This document shows positions 43,890 to 55,107 of a stretch of DNA of 64,000 nt, one piece after another. The stretch is taken from contig NC_092541.1 of assembly GCF_037038585.1 (NCBI RefSeq), positions 6,186,945 to 6,250,944 of the forward strand. The letters run 5' to 3'. Every line of letters begins with the position of its first letter. Positions within the stretch are counted from its first letter, which is position 1. Source of the DNA: Patagioenas fasciata (lineage: Eukaryota; Chordata; Aves; Columbiformes; Columbidae). Below the pieces are notes generated by a model. The model was given only the letters and a program-made list of their open reading frames with translations. It made no database searches and was not told the origin of the DNA. A program made the translations under genes and the position numbers.

Positions 43890-44859
43890 ACTTCACACTT
43901 CCTGGAAAGCCCATCCCAGAGCTTGCTTCACTTTGTCCCTGAGTGTGTAAATGAAGAGATTCAACAAAGAAGTTAAAACTGTGTAAAAGGTTATCACAAG
44001 TTTATTCAGACTCAGGGAGTTCTCCACTGATGGTTTGACATACTGGAACTTGGTGGAATCATAACAGATCTTGATGACGTTGAGAGGGACAGAGCAAGTG
44101 GAAAAGTCTTATTTCCAGCCATGGACTGACCGGATTGTCAGGATGGAAGAGATGATGTACATGTAGGAGATGAGGGTGATCGCACAGGAGGTTACCACAA
44201 CAATTACGGAGACTAGAAAGATCACTAGTTCCACATGTCATGTGTCACTGGAGGAGAGGACAAGGCAGGTATCTATATCGCAGAGAAAACGATTGATGAC
44301 ATCTGGCCCACACAATGTCAACCTGGATGTCAGAAAGGCCGGCAGAGAGATGGCCGGAAAACCTTCCAGCCAGGAGCTGAGCACCAACTGAGCAGAGAGG
44401 ACACTGTTCATGAGGGAGCTGTATCTCAGGGGGCAGCATATGGCTATGTACCAATCATAGGCCATGACAGACAGGAAGAAACACTCAGTGGAGCCTAGGG
44501 AGAGAAGAAAGAACAACTGGAGGATGCAAGCACTGAAGGAGATGGTCTGGCTAATCCCCAGCATGACTCCTATGGCTTTGGGAACAGCACCAGTAGTGTA
44601 CCAGATCTCCAGAAAGGAGAGATGACAGAGGAAAAAGTACATTGGGGTATGGAGGTTGCTGTTTTTCCACACGAGGGCTATGATGGATGCCTGTTACTGC
44701 CAGGGAGTACATCTGTGCATATACCACCTCAAGGGAGACCTAGAAATGCCAAACGCCTGAGAAGCCAAGAAGGATTAATTCTTCCACACTTGTACTATTT
44801 GCAGTGTGTCCCCAAGTGCTGAGGTTCACCTGTAAAGACAGGAAGAGTTCTGTGAGCAT
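43890..44859 (-). pseudogene. Olfactory receptor pseudogene, near full length
   Basis: Minus strand. ATG at 44859-44857, then an OR of the same group as 17757-18367: TM2 box LHTPMYFFLCHLS, TM3/IC2 SVMAYDWYIAICCPLRYSS (MAYDRY with Trp in place of Arg), TM4 LVLSSWLEGF and the loop LTLCGPDVINRFLCDIDTC. The 3' end, in a different frame, has the TM6-TM7 text NLFIYTLRDKVK. Frameshifts and stops split it into several frames, including an early stop in the TM1 region. It keeps the TM5-TM7 part that the 18 kb copy lost. Confidence 0.85.
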
Positions 44860-45641
44860 TTGCATACCTGTGCTGGTTGTTCAGGTGTTGCTATTAGTGA
44901 AACAAAGTCATCATCCCCGACAAAGTGGTTGGTGCGAAGCATGGGAAAACAGCATCTACCCTAAGTTAAATTATCAGGGAAATCATTTGCTGCAGAAACA
45001 TGTTTGGACTATTAGATCTGACCCTGAAGGTCAGGCCTTCACCATCACATGAACACAGAGAATTATTTATTGGATCAAGCGCGAGTGTCTGCTTTAGAAC
45101 ATGGTGAATTCAATTGCTTCCAGTGGATTAAAATCCCATTTAGGAAACTGTCGTTGGGAGGTTGAGCGTCTCCAGCTTCATGAAAGGCTTTTACTGAGGA
45201 AGGGAATAACATACCTGCACTCTTCAGGGCAGGAAATACTGAGTTGCAATCTCAGCAAATGACACTGAGGTGACAGAGAACTGTCACAACATCATGGCAC
45301 TGAAAGAGATTTTCTCACCTCTTCAGCTGATCACAGGGGTTTTGAACTGAAATGACACTCTCACAGAGTAGCTGGCAAGCATGACAGTAATTACTGAAGG
45401 ACTCGTGGTCTTGTATGTTTGCTTTCTTCCAAGTCTTAGCACAGACATCCAAATCTCAGCACAGCTACTAGGGATAAGACTCACCTTTCTGTAATTTTGT
45501 CATATCAGCATCAGGGGAAGGACTTCTGCTGATCAGGCTGAAGGATCTACAATGAAATACTATTAGTTCCTCAGTTTAACCCCCTTCTTTGAGCAGAGAA
45601 AGACACTTGGGGAAAGAGACATGGTTCACCTTGCCGGATCG
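44860..45641. other. OR 5' flank (duplicated), then nothing recognised
   Basis: 44860-45370 parallels 18368-18890. 45370-45641 holds no recognised feature. Confidence 0.45.
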
Positions 45642-46401
45642 CCATGGTTTAACCAGAGCTAGCAATATGACCATAATAGATGCTTGCTCACTGCACTCTA
45701 CTTCCACCCTGAACAGGGGAAAGTATGGAAAGGGAAGGGAGAAACTTGTGGATTGAGATAAACAGTTTAATAAAATAACAAAAGAACACTAACATACTAT
45801 TACTACTAAGAATACATGTATAAAATGGAAATAGAATATAGAATAAAAAATAAAAGATACTCATTGTAATTCCTGATGAACTCCAGATAAGCCAGTCCCA
45901 GAAAGCAGCGCCCTGGTCCCATACAGCCAATCCCAGAGAGAAGAGAGAAAAAGGCAGAAAGGCCCAGAGGCCACTGTAAAATGCCAGGATGGAAAAGGCC
46001 AAACTAAAGGAACTCCTGAATAGATCTCCACCAAAATAAAGCAGAACCAGAACAAGTCTCTGTCCTTGTCCATCCCGACTCTGTCCCAAGTCCTAGCTGG
46101 AAGATCCCAACTCTCCTTAAATATGAAGCTTGACTCTTAATGGCATGGAATATTCTTACTGATCAGTCTGGATGTCAGTCAAGGTCTACTCCATCCATGC
46201 CCCTCTCCCAACTGCCTAATGCTTGAGACAGAGAAATCTCAAAGACCTTGGCATCCAGACAACAACAACTGAAAACATTAACTCTGTCCTGGGGTGTTAC
46301 CTTCTTTTTCTCAAACTAAATCAAAACAATGACCATGCTGGCTGTGAAAAAGAAAGGTTTCTAACTACATTAAGAAAATTAACTCATTTTCAGTCAAATC
46401 A
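45642..46401 (+). mobile_element. Solo LTR of an avian ERV (fossil), same family as 10020-10750
   Basis: Starts within '(TGT)CATGGTTTAACCAGAGCT' and ends near CAGTCAAATCA. Internal blocks shared with the 10020 copy include 'GGGAGAAACTTGTGGA(C/T)TGAGATAAACA', 'CCCAGAGAGA' and 'AAAAAGAAAGGTTTCTAACT'. A solo LTR without internal retroviral genes beside it. Confidence 0.75.
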
Positions 46402-47125
46402 GCACAACATTGCTAAAAGCCCTCTATAAGTGCCAGGTTGTCTCTGAGGAATAAGGCAAGCATCTATTAAGCACCTCAGATGAATAAGATGGACATCATA
46501 GTTTGGGAAGAGATGTCCATGCCTCAGTGGTTGAAGGCAAAATTCTAAGACTTGAATACCCACCAAGGTACCTCTGGTAAGAAGCCGGGTGAACCAAGGG
46601 GTTTTATCTATGCTCTCCCTGCAGACAAGGAGGAATTCTTGATCAGTTCTCTAGGGGAGAACAGACCTCATCCTCAGGTGGGTGTCTAAGACAGATGGAG
46701 CTGAAACACCACCTGAAGGATCTCTTTCTCTCCTTTCTTCCTCCTTAGGAGTTCATACACCAGAACTCGTCTGTGACTAAAGAACAGAGAAATCCCCCTT
46801 CATGAGGTTCTCCTTAAACATGAAAGGCATTGGAGGTCCATGCTATGTGTCTTGGGCAAATTCATTCATCAACTCAGCCAATGTAAATTATCCAAATGAC
46901 ATCTCTTCATGCGCCATCCTCCAGATGAAACATAATCCCCTTGACTGATGGAGAACATTGGAAAGAGGTTGATTTATCAGAGGAGCTCTGGATGCAGTGA
47001 TGTCAGGAGAAACATTAACAACTCACACTTTGCTGACTCACTTCAAGCTGTATACACAACTGCTTGACATTGTTTCCTCTCCATCCACCTGGAAGGTATT
47101 GACAGCCTGTGCTCCTGATTTTCTT
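46402..47125. other. No gene recognised
   Basis: No coding, RNA or repeat signature identified. Confidence 0.4.
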
Positions 47126-47129
47126 TCCC

Positions 47130-49375
47130 CCTCACAGCCACCACTGTACTCCCACAAAGGGCGACCTTGTGTGCACACAGAGTGGGTAAAGTCTCTGCAG
47201 TTTAGCTCCATATAGGGAGAGCATACATCAGAGTCACCAGCTTCATAAATGTTAGCATAAGAACATCCCCACACCCACCTCATTAACATACTGAAGCTCC
47301 AACTGGTCACATCGAGGAGGGAGGTTTTTGTTTTCCCTCTGTGTGCCCCAGGGAGTTTGATCTCTGAGGCATCTCATGGGCTTGTCAGAGGTGGATAATG
47401 TTCTCTCTTCACACAGGCCAATTAAAGAACAACAATACAATTCTCTGCCACTTGCTGACACACAGGCGGTGTCTGAAATAGTCATGTCCTGAGAGACTGG
47501 TAATGTCAAGTAATTGATTCTGTTTATTAACATGATCTTGAAACCTCCAGGGTGGAACATAACTGAAGGCAAATATGGACACATGAATACAGAGAGATTA
47601 AGGTAAGGGAGGCACCTGCCTCATTTCCAAGCTTCTAACTGCAGTTACAGTCAAAGTCTTCAGTCTTCCTTGAAGTGAAGATCTAAGTAAAGATCTAAGT
47701 GCAAAATCAGACAAGATGTGAGTAGGGGCACATTGATCTCCTCTGTCCCCAGAGCAGGTGTCTCCAGGCAAGTCACTCATCTTTGCCCCATTGATCATCA
47801 GTGGAAAGAAATTGGCACTGTCAAGACTAAGTTCATCCTGTCTCATGCAAATCAGGTAATCCATCCCTTACAAGCACCTATTTCTCTTCTGTTGACACTC
47901 AAGATAGAATAGAGAGCTGGCTTAGACGACACACACGTCTTGATGTCTTGTCATCTAGAGTTGGTTTAGAAGAGTCACACCCAAAGAGGGGTTGTTTACA
48001 CGTCCAGGGCCAGCACACAGGTTCTCTACTTGACAGAGTCATCTTCTGCAAGTCCTGTGTCAATATGGTTGAGGGGAGACTGATCCGCACTTACTGTGAG
48101 GTGGAGGTGCCACTAATGAGAGTAATGTGCCCAGCTTGAGCTCATTCACCCACACAAAAGCTTTCTCCCTGCTGTTCACCAGCCCCTGAGTACTTTGGAC
48201 GTGGACAAGGGGGTTTAACTATGGGATGTGGGTGCTTGGAAGGCTAAGTAGATGTGGGCTTATTGCTCAAAGAGGATGGGGACCCAGTGACAAATTAAAG
48301 GAAAAAGATTGATGTACTTGATCTTACTACACACATGCATTTCCATGCAGATATACATGCATGATCCTCTACACAGCTGTACACACACAAAAAGCACACA
48401 TCTGCACACACCTATGTCCACACAATTACCAGTCACACACAGTGACATTCTCCTGCATGAAGGCACATGTGTGTGCTAAAGCACATACACACTCACAGAC
48501 ACAGTTTCCCAGAGAACACTTGCGCACATCCACATTTGCATATGTATTACCACAAGCACACACAAATACATGCAAATGCACACATGAGCACAGCCAGAGG
48601 AACATGTACCTGAGCACCATCATAGACACACATCACAGAGAACCAAGACACTGAACACCAGCTCTCAGCCCCTGTAGACAGCTCTAGGCAAGTACTTCAG
48701 AGCCTACAGTTAAGGTAACAAAGCAGTCACTGGCCAGCCCCATCAGCTTACTGAGCTCCAGGGTTTGGCAGTGGTTCAGTCAGCTGTTTTCTCACTATAA
48801 GACAGAGACAAACCAGAGCAGAGTCAACACTGTCACAGCCTCTCCAGACATTGAGCCTCTTCACATCCCAAATTGGTGTGTAATGGATAACATAAAAATG
48901 AGAGAACATCCGCACTGCTGTAACCTCACAAAGAATTCCCATATGACAATGAAAATAAAATCCTGCAGTGTTAGAAGCTTCCACCTGACCCTGTTGATCT
49001 CCTCAAGGGTCTGGAATCAGCCCCTGCCCTTGCACAGGGAGTGGTGCCACAGTGACAGCCTCATGCAGCAACAGAAGGGTGTGTGTCTGAGACAAGCCAG
49101 ACTCCCCTGAGGCTACAGACACTGAGACTGGGATATCAGAAGGGAGGTAGGTAGTAGTGAACCTGTCTCTAGACTCACTTTAATTTAAATACCCTCTCTT
49201 CGAAAGGCAGAGAAATGCAGGAGCAACATTAATTTGCAGAGTAGTTTAAGAAATGGTTTGGTTGCCCTTTGAATATTCATGCGTTCTTTTCCTCTTTTTC
49301 CCAATTGTAACAGATATGCTGCCTCCTTGTTTTTTTCCCTACTTTTGCATGCAGGTGCGGGTGGTGTATTGCCTG
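47130..49375. repeat. CA-rich duplicated block, copy 3
   Basis: Counterpart of 20557-23250: 47132-47420 matches 20557-20800, 47930-48250 matches 20790-21010, and 48340-49370 matches 22200-23250, including the CACA-rich part. The 21060-21490 CR1 piece and the 21570-21960 stretch of the other copy are absent here, while 47420-47930 is specific to this copy. No gene seen. Confidence 0.65.
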
Positions 49376-49700
49376 CATGGCCTCTTAGCCTTTTTTCCTT
49401 TTTCCTCTCTCTTCTCTCCCTGGGATTGGTTTTGAGATAAGGTGCTGTTTCCTGGGACCGGCTGGTTAGCATGTTCAGGAGCAATTGCCTTGAGTATCTT
49501 TTATTTCTATTTTATATATATATATACATGTATATATTTACTAGTAGTGTGTTAGTATTTTGTTATTTTGTTAAACTCTGTTTATCTCAATCTAAGTTTC
49601 TTCCTTCCTTTTTTATTTTCTCCCCTATTGGAGTGGGTGTGGGAGGGGGCGAGTGAGTGGCTATCCTGGTTGTATTGCCAGCTCAGGTTAAACCATGACA
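49376..49700 (-). mobile_element. Partial LTR of an avian ERV (fossil), minus orientation
   Basis: The reverse complement starts TGTCATGGTTTAACC at 49700 and follows the first half of the LTR at 45642, through 'GTTGAGATAAAC'-like and 'CCAATCCCAGAGAG'-like blocks. About 325 bases remain. The host sequence on its left (49238-49375) recurs, diverged, on its right (49703-49850). Confidence 0.7.
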
Positions 49701-49969
49701 ACAGAGCAGCTAAAGAAGTGCTTTGTCTACCCTGTGGTGTTCATGCATTCTTTTCCTCTTTTCTTCAGTTGTAATTAATGTACTGTCCTTTTTTTTTTTT
49801 TCCCTTATGTTTTGCATGTAGGTGCAGGTGGTGTTATTGCCTACATGTAGCACAGCACAGCAGAGGACAAGGTATCCTCAGTAGTCTGTCACATGGATCA
49901 CTATCTCCTTGATGTACAGTGATCTTTGTGTGAGGGTGATGACCAATTATTTACTTCATGAGAACAAAT

Positions 49970-50230
49970 ACCAGCTCTTGAACCTGCTCAGAGCAGCTTT
50001 CGCATCCTTGGTTCTTAGGATGTACATCAAGGGGTTGAGCAAGGGAACAAGAATGATGTAAAGAGGAGTCACTGCTTTACCTAGTGTCCCTTTTGAGGGG
50101 GAGTCCTATGTAGGTGAAGATATCTGAGCCATAGAAAGAGGGCACAGCAATGAAATGGGAAGCACAGGCTGAGACAGCTCAGTGCCTGCCTCCTGCAAAG
50201 CAGTGCCACAGCATGATTTTATCACCATTA
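49970..50230 (-). pseudogene. Olfactory receptor pseudogene, C-terminal fragment
   Basis: Minus-strand frames read ACASHFIAVPSFYGSDIFTYIG (TM6 and following loop) and, in another frame, PLLNPLMYILRTKDAKAALSR, a variant of the OR TM7/C-tail PLLNPIIYTLRNKEVK. A frameshift separates them. The sequence right of it (to about 50430) may be further decayed OR. Confidence 0.75.
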
Positions 50231-51135
50231 TAAATACCCAGCCTCTGGCAACAATGCCAATAGTTCTAAGCCTAAAAACTGCATGGATCCTCTACCCCTT
50301 TCCAAGATGTCCTTAGCTGCACAACCAAACCAGAGGTCATGCTAAGAGCCAGTAGCAGATCTGTGACAGTGCTTTGGCGAAAGGGGTTGTTCATCTGTCA
50401 GGAGAAATGCCATTCCTCCCTCTTTTACAAGGACAGTTGGAGATGGTAACATCAGTGCAAAGGACCTGAGGTACCTTTTGCTTATTGCGAGGTTTAGTGC
50501 AGTAGAGTCAGGAAGTCCAGCTGTGCTCCTGTTGATGATTCATATTAAAGTATGACTACAGAAAAAAAAGATAAAGAATCAGACGTGCAAGTGAAATGCC
50601 CTCATAAAGCTTTTGGCCTTCCATCATTCTGAGATATTCTTCATGAGCCATAACTCCCTCTTGGTGCAGGACATGGCTTTGGGGATTACCACCCTTCCAC
50701 TTGTATATTTTTGTCAAGATATCTAAATTTTCACGAAGGAAATAACATATGGGACTGCAGTGGATGCCAAGAGACATTTCCACCAATCAGAAGGGATGAG
50801 ATATACATGAAAAAGAATGCCCTCCATGCAAAATGGAAGTCAGTTCCTGATCACACTCATTGAGGGGACCAATGAAACTATCAAGAGCTCTGAGTCCACC
50901 TGCAGTTCTCTTACCATGTGCACTCAGTAACCACATCCATGTTGATCTTCACGTTCTCCTGCATGCTCTGTGTCAGAGCAACTTGATCTCACTCAGAAAT
51001 GCACTATGTCACTGTCTTCGTTTCTGCGCTGACTGCCCTCAGCTTCCATGTGCTTAGCTCCAATTTCCACCCTCGACACCTTCAATAGCATGGGTGACTT
51101 TCCCTTGCTACTCTTGCCCATGCACGCTGGCCATG
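50231..51135. other. No intact gene; possible decayed OR, then keratin outer flank
   Basis: 50231-50430 may continue the OR pseudogene. 50430-50860 is unrecognised. 50870-51135 resembles 33060-33330, the outer part of the keratin 3' flank. Confidence 0.4.
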
Positions 51136-51139
51136 GCCC

Positions 51140-51637
51140 CTACATTGAGTGATGGAGGAGAGGGGAAGACGCAACAGTAGCTATGGGCCATCCCAAGGGT
51201 TGCTCCCAGCTTTACAACTCAAAACGTTCTGCAAAGCAAATCAGGTTCCAGAGTTCCGCACCCACCCCCTTTCACCCCAGCACAGCTCTGGCCATATCAA
51301 GGGAATGCCCTTCCTCAAGAGTTCAGGGGGCCGCTGACCCCTCAGGGCCTCCTGCCTTTCTGAGCATCTGTGTGCAGACACACAGCAAGGCAAAACCTGA
51401 TGATCACTGGCAGCAGAGCAGCCAGGGATGATTTCCTCAGTTCCAAGGGATCATGGCCAAAAGAGAAGCCACTGTAGAGTGTCCCAACCTCCCATTCCTC
51501 TGTCAATGGAGAAGGATCCCCTTGTGCCCTCACCCCTTCTACCTCAGAGTAACGCCCTTCTCCTTTGGCAGCTTGGGGAGTTTCCACGCACGGAAAGACC
51601 ACATGGAATCCAGGTTTGAATGCAGCAGAACTTTAAT
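51140..51637 (-). terminator. Keratin gene 4 3' flank and poly(A) signal
   Basis: ATTAAA (plus TTTAAT, 51632-51637) lies about 330 bases past the stop at 51964. Conserved flank as at genes 2 and 3. Confidence 0.65.
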
Positions 51638-51963
51638 GAGCCAAAAGAAGGAAATAAAGTCACTGCAAGTGGAGGACAGCAGTGCAGGAATCCCCACAGG
51701 AATCTGAAAGTCTGCAGTCCATAGTCAGGAAGAAGTTCATTCATGGTGTTTGCTTGCCCCATAGAGGGAGATGAGAGACATGGTTTCCACCAGGTTGGCC
51801 TCAGGTGAGCCTTTTTGCCAAGGGGAAATGAAGCAAACAAAGTAAAAAGGAAAGGAAAAGCCATTCAGTTCTACTGAAGACACATCCAATATCCCAATCC
51901 TTTGCCCAGCACCATGTTTTGAGTTCCTCAAGGTGTCTCCCTGGGACTTTCCCAGCATCTTTA

Positions 51964-52266
51964 TCAGCGCAGGTACCTTCTGCCAAAGTAGCGGCCAGAA
52001 ATGCCAGAGAGGTCGCAGCACCCAGAGTTGATGGGCACTCCATCACAGCTGAGGATTCTGCCAACAGCAGCAGAGGTGGAGGAGCCCACAACGGTGTTCT
52101 GTGGGAAGGAGCTGAGGATGGGACCAGGCAGGGTCACCACAACAGCAGGAGGCTCAATGACAACGGTGGAGTTCTGGCACTGCCTGACACAGGGCTCATT
52201 GCAGCTGTTGGCCAGTGGGGTTGGGCCACAGGGCTGGCAGGGCAGGCACTGGTCATAGCAGGACAT
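51964..52266 (-). CDS. Feather beta-keratin, gene 4 (100 aa)
   Basis: Start [10 protein letters not shown] at 52266-52264; exon 2 begins at 52287 after a TAG acceptor. It has the same head and core as genes 2 and 3, with changes at residues 32-41 ([10 protein letters not shown] versus [10 protein letters not shown]). Tail [13 protein letters not shown] with the same TGA-TAA end, so it too lacks the terminal Cys. Exon 1 and TATA are at 52640-52710. It is divergently arranged with V-D, which begins 2.4 kb right of the promoter. Confidence 0.95.
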   Translation of the reverse strand: MSCYDQCLPCQPCGPTPLANSCNEPCVRQCQNSTVVIEPPAVVVTLPGPILSSFPQNTVVGSSTSAAVGRILSCDGVPINSGCCDLSGISGRYFGRRYLR

Positions 52267-52639
52267 GTCTTGATGGTGTATGTGCACCTAGGAGAGAAGA
52301 AGGGAGGAAAGAAAGCACAAGAGAGGGTGAGGAGCAGCCTGGTTGCCCTGTCACAAAGAAACCAAGGCCACTACTGACTGGGGAGCTGGAAGCTGTGCCA
52401 GCAGCCACACAGTCTTCATTGCCCTACAAAGAGCAACCTGGCCTATAGAGCCTCTCTCCTAGTACATAAACCAAACCCCCTTCTCCCACGTTCCTGCACC
52501 TCTCCAAGCACACCTTCTTCCCACTTCTTTTAGTCATGAGAAGACCTAAACCCCAGGACAGGACAGCAAATCTCAGCAGACATGTCCATTGATGAGAGAT
52601 GACAAGTCAGAATAGGTCAAGAAGAGGCTTTAGACTTAC

Positions 52640-52710
52640 CTGGTTCCCAAGCAGAAGGAGGAAAGGGAGGTAGATGAGAGAGCAGGGACTTAGGCTGCCT
52701 TTTTATATCT
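52640..52710 (-). promoter_or_regulatory. Keratin gene 4 non-coding exon 1 and TATA box
   Basis: TATA box AGATATAAAAA (52700-52710, minus strand). The untranslated exon 1 ends at 52640 before the donor GTAAG (52639-52635). Conserved upstream flank at 52711-52810. Confidence 0.85.
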
Positions 52711-53990
52711 ATCTTTCATTGCCGCAGGACCAGAGGCACCCTTGGCAGAGGTAACAATTTTCTGACAAGCTCATCTTGGATGCAAACCATCACAGCTAAT
52801 TATATGGGCTGTGCTTTACTTTCGAACACTGCTGCCTTTTCATTTCCAGGTTTGTGCCATGTCTGTTCCTCAATGAAACATACTTCTGATCCCTGGGATG
52901 AAAGGCCCCAGGATTTCTCTGGCAGGAATGCAGTAGTGCAGGCAGAAGAATCAAGTGTGGAATGTGTCCAGAGGACAGAGTTGGTGTCAGCCTGAGCCAG
53001 TCTGTTGGGTCTGTTTGGGTCTTTCTCAGGAAGAAACTCCAGCCGTCATCAGTTGGACACACTTGGAGGACACGTCAAGTCCTTGACTTTCCTGCCCACC
53101 TCAGCTCACCCCAATGGTCCCTTGTTTTTTCCTTTCCAGGTGTGAGTGCTCTGCTGCTTGGGTTCGACCCCAACCTGCCTTACGCTACCTGATCGCCAGG
53201 GTTCATGAGCAGAGTCCATGAACTTCTCTAACACCATGGTTCATGGTGTTGCTATGTGTGTTCTTTTTCTGTGTGTACTTGTGAGCAGCCAGGTTTGTGC
53301 AAATGTAGGTGAGAGCACAAATTTGTGCACAATTTCATGCTGCTGTGTATGAGCCTCTATGTGTGTGCCTCTTTGTATGTTACACATCATGTGGAAATGT
53401 GTTGCTCATGGCAGGGACATTCTCCAATGCTCTGTCCATGAGCACCACAGAGCAACAGATTCCCAGGGTCTGAGTGGAGGCTGAGTGCAGGTGAGTGGTG
53501 ATGGCACCAGCCTGTTAGATATCTGTCCAGGGAAGAGGCCCCAAAATGCAGCCCCTGTCTCCTGAGTCCTCGTTTTCCTACCCCTACAAAACTCTCACTC
53601 TTCTGCTCCTCATTTCAGAAGGATGGTTTCACTGCAGTTTGAATTCTTAGATTAATTCAGTGTAACAACATTGGATGTGTCTCAGCATGGTTGCCAGTAC
53701 CCTCTGCCTGCCTCTCCAGGCCAAGAAGCAGCTACTCTCCCCAACACTAGAGAGTTCAAATGGATGTGGTTTGTTTTACGGGCAAGAAGAATGGTGGAAG
53801 GATCCCTGCACACTGTGTGCTGGCCATTCCCGAGTGGATCTGCTTCCCATGCACTGTTGAGTGTCTTTGGGATGAAACACAGGCCTCCCTCTTGTACAAG
53901 TCAATCCTAAATGTACCTGTGTAGTCCATCAATCAGGTGCTGTGTCAGGCAGGGACTATGACCTTCGATCAGACAGGTATTGAATGAACA
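52711..53990. repeat. Keratin-to-V conserved spacer, copy 4
   Basis: Contains the same ordered blocks as the other spacers: 'TGACAAGCTCATCTTGGATG', 'TGATCCCTGGGATGAAAGGC', 'GTCCATGAGCACCACAGAGC' and 'GTGTCTCAGCATGGTTGCCA'. Confidence 0.65.
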
Positions 53991-54097
53991 TGGAGTCTGA
54001 TGTCACTGTGCTGTGACTAGGACAGACCCTGTGGCTTGCACAGGAAAACCGAAGTACTGATGGTTGCTCTCATCTTCCACCCACAAACACCTTCATG

Positions 54098-54705
54098 TGA
54101 TAGAGGGAACTAACATTTTAAGGTTTAACTAAACATATAATGGGTGCCTACTAACAAACTAACACTTTAAGGCTTAGCCACACAATAAGTGCTTAGCTTA
54201 GAGCTTTATGTAAACTTATGTTAAGAAAAACAGAACCCCATCAATACCAAGATCAAAAGTTTTACTGCACCAGCTGTAAACTTGAGGAGATAAGATAACG
54301 AAGAGTTACAGCAAAGGGGGGCGCCAGTCTGGTTTCAATCGGCTTGGCAGCTTGGGTTCCAGTCAATTCAACATAATGAGCCAAAGGTAAAAAGTTCACT
54401 GTGGCAAAGCTGAAGGAGCCTTCATTCAAAGACCCCTCCTCAAGACCACCAGATGGCACTGCGCAGGCACAACAGGGCGGGGTCAAGGCGGAGACTATGG
54501 AAATTGTTAGCGATCGTTCCTGAGGTCATTATGAATATGTAACACCTTACTGTATTTAAACACACCTCTTATTGTTAGAAGTTGCGTACGAATGGTGGAA
54601 CGATCCCCCTTGCGCCCGACGTCGAAATAAACAAACCTGCTTTATAACTTCGTGAGTTGTAAAGTGTTATGACTTTATAGGTTGTAAAGTTGTTTCCGCG
54701 CGTCA
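54098..54705 (+). mobile_element. Solo LTR of an endogenous retrovirus (fossil)
   Basis: Begins TGATAGAGG and ends CGCGCGTCA, flanked on both sides by the 4-bp direct repeat CATG (54094-54097 and 54706-54709), which suits a gammaretrovirus-like (class I) element. A TATA-like box (TGTATTTAAACAC) and a polyadenylation signal (GAAATAAACAAACC) are present. It is 608 bases long, with many intact CpGs, so fairly young. No internal viral genes remain. It ends right before the V-D upstream region. Confidence 0.75.
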
Positions 54706-54714
54706 CATGTCCCA

Positions 54715-55045
54715 CACTGGAATCCTCACCGCCAGCTGCGCAAAATCAGTGGCTGCTTATTCCAGCCCCTGAGCTCGGAGACAGCTCTGGGAAGCTGATC
54801 CATCTCCTGGGTCAGGGCTGCAGCTGGTACTGTGCGGGCTTCTTCTTGCTGGAGAAGGGGGAAAGTCCTGTTACCAGGAGTCAAAGTTGTGGCCGTTCAT
54901 AGCAACAGAGACCAGTGAGCCTGGGCGAGACCCGGAGCGGCGCCAGCGCAAGACTCAGCCCCGGGGCGGAGCTGGCGAAGAAAGGAGGGGAGAGGAAGGG
55001 AGAGGAGAGGAGACAGAGACGGAGGAGGAGACAGAGACGGAGGAG
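54715..55045 (+). promoter_or_regulatory. Upstream (promoter-type) region of V-D with short purine run
   Basis: The shared V upstream region (54730-54970: 'GGGAAGCTGATCCATCTCC', 'GTGCGGGCTTCTTCTTGC', 'CGGCGCCAGCGCAAGACTCA'). It is followed by a short irregular GGAGA/GGAGGAGACAGAGAC run (54985-55050), which stands in place of the long arrays of V-A to V-C. Confidence 0.55.
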
Positions 55046-55107
55046 GAGAAGGCGCGGCCGAAGCAGAGAACCGGAGCTGGCAGGGGCAGCGAGGCGCGGG
55101 CGGCGGG

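Noticed and set aside
50556-50786. 76-aa minus-strand frame next to the OR fragment
   Set aside because: It does not read as OR or any known family; probably chance.
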